DNA from: Methanomicrobia archaeon LH_S14
GTDB lineage: Archaea; Halobacteriota; Syntropharchaeia; Alkanophagales; Methanospirareceae
Length of the DNA stretch: 34,848 bases
NCBI GenBank assembly: GCA_023659775.1
Contig: JAGXOS010000004.1
Coordinates: forward strand, 1-34,848
Direction: 5' to 3'
A program made the translations under genes and the position numbers. Under the pieces are notes generated by a model that did not search any database, was not told where the DNA came from, and saw only the letters and a program-made list of their open reading frames with translations. Numbering within the stretch: the stretch's first letter is position 1; each line of letters begins with the position of its first letter. Below are positions 28,250-34,848 of the stretch, piece by piece.

Positions 28250-28798
28250 TCTTAACCTTTGGCGGCAGGCTCACAACACACCACAGATTGCATTCATTGA
28301 GGAGTTTCCGTTAGTGCGAAAGAGCACACCTTCATCCATCACGATTCCACAGCGACCACCAGGTTTGAGGCTGTCTATAACATGCTGGAGGAATAACAGA
28401 CGAAAAGACTTCACCAATGACTTTCTGCCTTGATGTTGCCCCCGGCTTATCTTTTAATTTCCTGAGTGCTGGTAAGAGGTCGCCGTTTACGAAACTGATG
28501 AACCCGCCAAGCGCGTTCCCATTTGCAGTTCTAACCGTTTATCCCCTTCTGGAGATGCCCAGTTTCGCCAGCGATAGGGATATTCAAGCGAAGGGCGGAA
28601 TTCAGCACCAACTGCTTTTGAAAGTTCTTCTTCTCTTTCTTCTCTCTGGTCAAGAATACGCAGAAACAGCATCCAAGTTAGTTCCGGGACATACTGGAGT
28701 GCCCCGGCGCAGTTTGACCGCCGCATAATATCGCAGGTGCCTTTGATGTATGCGTTCAGGCCCTGCGGAGTTGTGATTTTTCGACTGTTTTTAGCCAT
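28250..28798 (-). pseudogene. hsdM: type I restriction-modification HsdM remnant
   Basis: MAKNSRKITTPQGLNAYIKGTCDIMRRSNCAGALQYVPELTWMLFLRILDQRE then frame change to NALGGFISFVNGDLLPALRKLKDKPG, then HVIDSLKPGGRCGIVMDEGVLFRTNG and KLLNECNLWCVVSLPPKV in further frames; the methylase core is deleted. Confidence 0.8.
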
Positions 28799-28862
28799 TT
28801 GGAGCCTCTTCTGGTGTTGTTTTGCTTCTTTCACATCTTTTCTATTATCTCTAAATATCAAA

Positions 28863-29096
28863 TCAAATAGGCAGTCTAACTGTTTTGCCAGTAGATTCAT
28901 CTGTAAAAAGCAAGCCTTTACCTTTAGTAATCTCAAGCTGGTCATTGGCGTTGAGTAGTTCAATACCATAGATTTTCCCATCTGGCGATATATCAACGTT
29001 CAATTCATCACTTATGCAGATGGTTTCGACTTCAGTAGTTTTCTCCCTCAGTCTTATATACGCAATATTGTACCTGGGGTCGTAACTTAGTTCCAT
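28863..29096 (-). CDS. DUF2283 family protein
   Basis: MELSYDPRYNIAYIRLREKTTEVETICISDELNVDISPDGKIYGIELLNANDQL: DUF2283 signature. Confidence 0.8.
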   Translation of the reverse strand: MELSYDPRYNIAYIRLREKTTEVETICISDELNVDISPDGKIYGIELLNANDQLEITKGKGLLFTDESTGKTVRLPI

Positions 29097-29107
29097 TCTT
29101 ACACCTT

Positions 29108-29366
29108 CTAATAATATTTTACTATAACGGTAATTATAATTAAATCTTCATCCTCTTTGGCTGGCAGCATACACTTCCACCTGTTTTGTTTTATATTGCT
29201 TACCTCTCCATACGCTTGCAAAAGGAAAATTACGTCTAAATCCAACTCGTCCAAACTTTGCTTGGAAACTTTCACCTTCTTCAACTGTTTTTATTATTTC
29301 ATCTTCAGTTGCTCCGCGCTCTTGCATTCGGTCTATCGCATGAGGATAAATCTTTATAGTCATCAT
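29108..29366 (-). pseudogene. DUF4258 family protein with 1-nt frameshift
   Basis: MMTIKIYPHAIDRMQERGATEDEIIKTVEEGE...KQVEVYAASQRG*; the shifted frame continues KEDEDLIIITVIVKYY*, the expected DUF4258 C-terminus. Confidence 0.75.
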
Positions 29367-30117
29367 AATTCACCTCTAAATGCTTTTCTTAAAATCGCCT
29401 GTGGCAGGGCATTTATTGCTTCCAGTTGCTTTTCAATACTCAAACAGAGTTTTTCAACCTGTGCCATTTTTTCTTTTAGTTCGAGGGCGATGTGCTGTTG
29501 AACAGGGAGAGGGGGAAGAGGGATATTTTGCTATAGGAGATAACAAATAATAAAAAAGATAATTTTTCCCATCTTGAATATCAAAAAGGGCACACTTTCC
29601 AATAAGGTTCCTGCTACCACTTGAAGTGGTAACCAAAATATCCTCAATCTGCATTTTCTTAGATTGTGCTTTAGTTGGAGATACTTTTCTAACTGCTTTT
29701 CACATGCAGTTCGTGCTCGCTCCACCTCCTGCATCAATGCTTGAATTTTTGAAACGATACTTTTTTGCTCTTCTATGGGTGGCAAGGGAATAACATAATT
29801 AGACAAAAAACTTTCAGGTATTCTTTGTTGACCAACTGCGCCTGTAAAATATGCTATCGCTTCATGCAAGAAATAATCTTTGCGAATAGAACATCGTTTT
29901 CCTCGAAGTAAGTATAGCCCTTAGCAACTTTTGAATACGGAACTACTTCAGGTCTGGCAATGGTGCCTGTCTTTTCATCAACCGCCACCATAGGAACAAA
30001 TGTAGTGGAAGCATCGTAGGCACGATTAAAGTTTTTGGGACGGCGAGGGTTTATCTTGCATACCTCCTCCAACTTAACCCAGCGCCAACCTTCTGGAATA
30101 GGATATTTTTCATTCAT
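29363..30117 (-). pseudogene. hsdS: type I RM specificity subunit HsdS remnant
   Basis: MNEKYPIPEGWRWVKLEEVCKINPRRP...; GAVGQQRIPESFLSNYVIPLPPIEEQKSIVSKIQALM; IEDILVTTSSGSRNLIGKCALF; IPLPPLPVQQHIALELKEKMAQVEKLCLSIEKQLEAINALPQAILRKAFRGEL*: HsdS segments in different frames with TRD parts missing. Confidence 0.8.
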
Positions 30118-31753
30118 CCAGCAAACAACCTCCTTTTTGTCTCGTTAATTATCTCATTCGGGTTACCGAGATTTTTCAAAGCTTCAAACCCACCTGCACG
30201 AGCAACATCCGGCGCTGTAAATACATGAGGATTCTCCAGCTCATCTGTTCCTCCTCTCTCAAACTGCTTTGCAAGAGCGATCAGGGTGTCTGTTGTTTTC
30301 TCTGGCAGACTCTTAAGCCAGGCACTATGCTTGTAGCTCAATGCCTCAACACGCTCAACACGACTTTTAGGCGTCATCCCGTAACCTATTTCCGCTAAAA
30401 CATCATACAGGTCATAATCCAGACGGTTTGTAAGTTCACGGAACAATCGCAAACCGCGTTCACCATCGGGAAGCATATCCATAATGCCTTTTCGCATCTG
30501 AGGGTTTATCCAGTATTTTCTGAAATCCTCGGGTGTCTTTAGCTCTTCTACGAGACGCTGAGCAAGCATTTGCTCATACTCCTCCAGCGTGACCATGGCT
30601 AACCTGCCCTCCCTTTTCGTTACGATGTATATTCCCGCTGGATTAATATGGACATCAAACCCTTCCACACGGATTATTTTCTCTTTCCTTTTTTCTCCTC
30701 TATCTTTTATTTCTCGTGTTGGTGACGACCTGCTCACAAATCCTTTTCCTAAAAGGCGTGTGGCGTCCGTGTAGTCGTAAACACGAAACATCAATTTGTT
30801 CGAGGGCAGATGAATCCTCGAACCACGTCCCATCATCTGCTGAAAAGAGATAGGAGAGCGAACATATTTGAAGAATACGACATTGCGTAAAATAGGGACA
30901 TCAACGCCCGTCGTAATCAGGTCAACGGTAGTTGCAACGAAGTGGCTGCGTTCCGAACCACGCAAATCAGCAATATGCTGACTGCCATCGCCAGCGGCGG
31001 TGCACTTGAAGGCATAAGGCTCAAGCCGATGTTGTCCGTTCGCAGCACACCACTCAGCATATATGTACCGGCTTCAAAAGAGCGAGGTGTTGCAGTAAGC
31101 CCAACTTGAACGGCTTCAGGGTTTTGCCGAAGCACAATGCTCCACTTCTCCCATGCGCTTCTGTGGCATTCATCAATAATTATATGGCTGAAATAGTTCT
31201 CAGGGTAATTCTCAATGAAAAATTTTGCATTTTCTACCTCCCCAGCTACGTTGAGCGTTTGGTAAGTTGCAATTAAGATGCGTGCATTCTTTTGCGGGTT
31301 TGTTGTTGTCACCTCAGCCGCATCGGCACCAAAGACATGCTGAAAAGCTGCCAGTCCTTGGCTACGAAGTTCGTCACGGCCACACAGAAACAAAGCACGA
31401 CGAAGCTGCCCTGCATCCGCAATCTTCTTCAAAAATAGATGTCCGTTGGAAGAATATACAAATGGAACATGGTTCAAACGGGCATATTTCTTCGCCTGCT
31501 CAAGACCTTTATCTGGCGGTTCATCCTCTCGCTTCGCCTCAATTAGAGCAATCGCAACAGGTTGAGAACTGATATTAACCCTGACACGCAGGAGATAATC
31601 GGTCCTCCCTCGCTCACGCCGTCTTGGCTTGCCATCTATAATCTCGATACCACGAGCAGTCTCCTCACGGCGAATAAGGTCTTCAGTCCAGTCACGGCGA
31701 TGTAGCGTGGGGTCTATGAGTTTTGCCCTTGTATCTGCTTCGCTTAAGGACAT
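30114..31753 (-). pseudogene. hsdR: type I RM HsdR remnant with internal deletion and frameshift
   Basis: N-terminal part up to VGLTATPRSFE; then another frame CAANGQHRLEPYAFKCTAAGDGSQHIADLRGSERSHFVATTVDLITTGVDVPILRNVVFFKYVRSPISFQQMMGRGSR; sequence between the helicase lobes is missing. Confidence 0.85.
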
Positions 31754-31993
31754 TTCTTAACCCCTTATTTACTTTTGCCGTTCAGTGCAACCATAGCCAA
31801 TGACGGTATACCGGAACCTTTGCTGTCCATTCTTTCCCATCTCCTCCTTTTATTAACTACGCATATTTTAGAAACATATATATATAAAAAAGTATCGCTA
31901 TCAGTTATTTTTTTGCCGACACTGGAACTTTTCATCCGCTACGAATTAGTTGTCCTCTGCTACTATATCTCATGTTTTCGTTTATCGCCTACT

Positions 31994-32824
31994 CTATTCC
32001 ACCACATCCATAGAAAAGCCCAACCATTTTGCAGAATGAGTAATCATGCCGATTGAAACAACATCAACGCCAGTAGAAGCAAATTCCTTTATATTTCTCA
32101 TATTTATCCCTCCGGAAGCCTCTAAAATCAAGCCATCACGAAGCCCCCTCTCGGTCAGCAACCTCACACACTCCTTTACTTCCGCTGCTGGCATGTTATC
32201 AAGCATGATTATGTCCACTTTTAATTCCGCAGCTCTGAGTGCATCCGCGATGCTTTCAACTTCAACTTCAATTTTTCGTGTAAAACTCGCTTTCTCTTTT
32301 GCCTTTTTTATCGCGTTCTCCAGCCCCATCAGCTTTATGTAATTGTCTTTTATTATCACCGCTTCATATAACCCGAATCTATGTGGGTCGCCGCCTCCAA
32401 TTGCTATCGCTTTCTTCTCGTATTTTCTGAAGCCAGGTGTTGTTTTCCTCGTCCCGGCTACCTTCACATGCTCATCTACTTCCCTCGTTTCGCTTACAAA
32501 CTTATCCGTTAAAGTCGCTACACCACTCATCCGACCTAAGAAATTGAGCACAAGTCTTTCTGTCTTCAATATCTTCACACCAGCTCCTCTCACAGTCAAA
32601 ATAGTATCCCCGCTTTTTATTCTATCTCTATCCCAAAATTCTGTGGAATATTGAACCGACATATAGTCAAATATCTGTTTTACCTCCTCTAAACCCGCAA
32701 GCACGCCTTCTTCTTTCACCGTTATCTCTGCTTTACAATTGGTATATGGCACTATCTCTTCGTAATCCTCATGCCCTACATCTTCCTCCAGAAAACTTTC
32801 TATCTCCTTCAGCAGCATTTGCAA
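31994..32824 (-). CDS. nadC: nicotinate-nucleotide pyrophosphorylase (carboxylating)
   Basis: LNFLGRMSGVATLTDKFV, AGTRKTTPGFRKYEKKAIAIGGGDPHRFGLYEAVIIKDNY, LEASGGINMRNIKEFASTGVDVVSIG. Confidence 0.95.
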   Translation of the reverse strand: MQMLLKEIESFLEEDVGHEDYEEIVPYTNCKAEITVKEEGVLAGLEEVKQIFDYMSVQYSTEFWDRDRIKSGDTILTVRGAGVKILKTERLVLNFLGRMSGVATLTDKFVSETREVDEHVKVAGTRKTTPGFRKYEKKAIAIGGGDPHRFGLYEAVIIKDNYIKLMGLENAIKKAKEKASFTRKIEVEVESIADALRAAELKVDIIMLDNMPAAEVKECVRLLTERGLRDGLILEASGGINMRNIKEFASTGVDVVSIGMITHSAKWLGFSMDVVE

Positions 32825-32831
32825 AAAAAAA

Positions 32832-32890
32832 AACTTTCTTATAAAGTAAAGAATGTTTTATAAAACTTTTCTTTTGAAAGTAAAAGTTTT
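32832..32890. promoter_or_regulatory. divergent nadC / aspartate dehydrogenase promoter region with dyad symmetry
   Basis: AAAACTTTT (32862-32870) and AAAAGTTTT (32882-32890) are perfect inverted repeats, extended by CTTT/AAAG; an upstream smaller dyad is actttcttataaagt. Confidence 0.45.
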
Positions 32891-32900
32891 TTGTAAAGAG

Positions 32901-33758
32901 ATGGCAAAAATAAGGGTTGGAGTGATAGGCTGCGGAGCAATCGGAAGTGAGATATGCAGGGCAATAGATAGTGATGAAGTAAATGGGCGTGAGTTAGGGT
33001 TGGGGATGGAACTGAAACTTTTGATAGACAAACATCCTGAGGGAATAGAAAGGCTGTGTGAAAGCCTGGGGAAGAAGCCAGATATAATAAAATCCGATAG
33101 CTCAGGACTGGATGAAATTTTAGCCGAGGTTGATTTGGTGATAGAGTGTGCATCGCAGGCTGCGGTTCGTGAGTTTGTGATACCAGCGTTGAAAAAAGGT
33201 AAAGAAGTGATGATATTGAGCGTTGGTGCATTGCTGTGTGAACCAGGTCTTTTTGAAGAAATTGAAAGTATATCGAAGGAAAAAGGATGTAAAGTGTATA
33301 TCCCATCAGGCGCCGTGGCAGGTATAGATGGGCTAAAATCCGGCGCTATTGGCGGGATACATTCAGTGAAGCTAACGACAAGAAAGCCGCCTTCAGGATT
33401 TGAGGGAAATGAGTATGTGAAGGAAAGAGGGATAAATTTGTTTTCAATAAAGAAGAAGAAAACGTTGTTCATGGGCCACGCGCTGGAAGCAGTGAAACAT
33501 TTTCCGGAGAACGTGAACGTAGCTGCTTCTTTAAGCATTGCGGGTATAGGTCCAGAGGCTACGCGCGTGAAAATCGTTGCAGACCCATCTGCGACGGAGA
33601 ATGTGCATGAGATAGAGGTGCGGGGGGAATTTGGTAAATTATTCGTGAGGGTGGAGAATGTCCCTTCGATTGCGAATCCAAAGACGAGCTATTTAGCTGC
33701 TCCTTCTGCAATTGCAACTCTGAAGCGCATATCATATCCAATAAGGGTCGGGACATAG
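32901..33758 (+). CDS. L-aspartate dehydrogenase
   Basis: MAKIRVGVIGCGAIGSEICRAI, VIECASQAAVREFVIPALKKGKEVMILSVGAL, IPSGAVAGIDGLKSG, NVNVAASLSIAGIG; divergent from nadC. Confidence 0.9.
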   Translation: MAKIRVGVIGCGAIGSEICRAIDSDEVNGRELGLGMELKLLIDKHPEGIERLCESLGKKPDIIKSDSSGLDEILAEVDLVIECASQAAVREFVIPALKKGKEVMILSVGALLCEPGLFEEIESISKEKGCKVYIPSGAVAGIDGLKSGAIGGIHSVKLTTRKPPSGFEGNEYVKERGINLFSIKKKKTLFMGHALEAVKHFPENVNVAASLSIAGIGPEATRVKIVADPSATENVHEIEVRGEFGKLFVRVENVPSIANPKTSYLAAPSAIATLKRISYPIRVGT

Positions 33759-33784
33759 AAAATGCAAATTGAAAAATGCAAAAT
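33758..33784 (-). repeat. AT-rich convergent-gap repeat, rearranged copy C
   Basis: gaaaatgcaaattgaaaaatgcaaaa; shares TTTTCAATTTGCATTTT and ATTTTGCAT words on the opposite strand. Confidence 0.5.
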
Positions 33785-33794
33785 AAAGCACACT

Positions 33795-34253
33795 TTATTG
33801 AGTATATTCCCGCTTCTCCTTCTTCTTCACCCTTATCTCCTCTATCCACGTATGCGGATAATTTCCCGTTTCGTCCTTCTCTTCCGATTTCACCATGTCC
33901 CATATCGTGAGCAATGCCACACTCACACCATGCAGTGCATCCATTTCCACCCCTGTTTTTCCAACCGATTTCACAGATACCGCCGCTTTTATATCACCCT
34001 CACCTATCGAAAAATCAACCTTTACCGCTTCAATGCTTATTGGATGGCATAGAGGGATCATATCTGGCGTTTTTTTCACTGCCAATATCGCTGCCGTTTC
34101 TGCACACCCAAGCACATTCCCCTTCTTTATAGTCCCACTTTTTATCTTCTCAACAGTGCTATTTTTCAATTTTATGCTGCCAGAAGCTACTGCTACTCTT
34201 TCGACTTCTTCTTTCTCGCTTATGTCCACCATGCTCGCGCCGTGCCGATGCAT
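33795..34253 (-). CDS. moaC: cyclic pyranopterin monophosphate synthase MoaC
   Basis: [64 protein letters not shown]. Confidence 0.94.
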   Translation of the reverse strand: MHRHGASMVDISEKEEVERVAVASGSIKLKNSTVEKIKSGTIKKGNVLGCAETAAILAVKKTPDMIPLCHPISIEAVKVDFSIGEGDIKAAVSVKSVGKTGVEMDALHGVSVALLTIWDMVKSEEKDETGNYPHTWIEEIRVKKKEKREYTQ

Positions 34254-34262
34254 TGTTTCCCT

Positions 34263-34472
34263 TCAAGCTGGCCAGACACCGTAATATATCTCCAGCCCTA
34301 ACACCATAACACCAATAAACACGCCAATGAGCAGTATCGTCTTCGGCGACAGCTTAACCGCAGACTCCTCAACGTCGTAATACCGCATCAACCCGGCAGA
34401 GGACATAAGCCCACGCTCTTCTCCTCTTCCTCCTCCTTTCTTCGCTTTCTTCGTTGCTTTTCTTTTTGCCAT
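34263..34472 (-). CDS. preprotein translocase Sec61-beta subunit
   Basis: MSSAGLMRYYDVEESAVKLSPKTILLIGVFIGVMVLGLEIYYG. Confidence 0.85.
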   Translation of the reverse strand: MAKRKATKKAKKGGGRGEERGLMSSAGLMRYYDVEESAVKLSPKTILLIGVFIGVMVLGLEIYYGVWPA

Positions 34473-34521
34473 AATTATTCCACTTATGTTTGGCTTTTGT
34501 TTTACAATTAATTATTTAGAC

Positions 34522-34848
34522 TTAGACTACCACTTTTACTTTTGCACTGTTCACATCGAGAATATCTCCCTCGCTTTCACTTTCACTTTCACTTTCGCTT
34601 GTACTTTTGCGTACCTTCACCTTCGTTGCCGTTGCGTTTTCTATATCCTCGGTATCCAAACTTTCTATATCTACGTACAGCTCTATTTTATCTAAAGGAG
34701 CATTTAACGGGATACCGCGTTCGGATTTATAATTTCTAGCCGCTCGGACAATATCGGCGATTAAGTCACCTTCGCTCTCCGCTTCTGAGTCGATCATGTC
34801 CTGCTTTACCTCCGGCCATTTCTCCTTATGCACGCTCCTTTCACCTTC
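34522..34848 (-). CDS. valS: valyl-tRNA synthetase C-terminus (partial, runs off window)
   Basis: KWPEVKQDMIDSEAESEGDLIADIVRAARNYKSERGIPLNAPLDKIELYV is typical of archaeal ValS C-termini. Confidence 0.75.
   Translation of the reverse strand, partial: EGERSVHKEKWPEVKQDMIDSEAESEGDLIADIVRAARNYKSERGIPLNAPLDKIELYVDIESLDTEDIENATATKVKVRKSTSESESESESEGDILDVNSAKVKVVV

Noticed and set aside
32858-33538. 226 aa minus-strand ORF
   Set aside because: Antisense to the aspartate dehydrogenase gene; low-complexity Ser/Pro composition.
1-34848. CRISPR array
   Set aside because: No regularly spaced direct repeats with unique spacers were seen, and no cas genes.

Overview
The window looks like a chromosome segment from a methane/alkane-cycling euryarchaeote. 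This rests on methanogenesis marker protein 3, aIF5B, S6e, Sec61-beta, PAC2 and ThyX; an ANME-1-like host is only a guess. The housekeeping backbone is rps6e, infB, coaBC, tRNA-Ala, pyrI, tRNA-Phe, tldD, mmp3, thyX, PAC2, hsp20, nadC/aspartate dehydrogenase, moaC, Sec61-beta and the valS 3' end. Accessory DNA interrupts it in four places. (1) 1-2.4 kb is a gene graveyard: several genes survive only as 17-41 codon 5' stubs, next to toxin-antitoxin remnants. (2) 6.8-15.7 kb, between infB and rps6e, holds a DISARM-like DrmA/DrmB pair followed by an uncharacterised protein and a radical-SAM protein. An IS66-type element is inserted exactly at the drmA start codon, with a perfect 8-bp target duplication that contains the ATG. 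Its transposase has one in-frame TAG. (3) 17.6-20.1 kb is a chain of degraded transposases, a frameshifted CARDB-type surface protein and a truncated hicA beside an intact hicB. (4) 28.2-31.8 kb is a type I restriction-modification operon whose R, S and M genes all carry internal lesions, with a DUF4258/DUF2283 pair embedded in it. Cross-cutting patterns: toxin-like genes are broken while their partner genes stay open, and a short AT-rich repeat lies in three convergent intergenic gaps. All family names come from reading motifs by eye; no database search was run.
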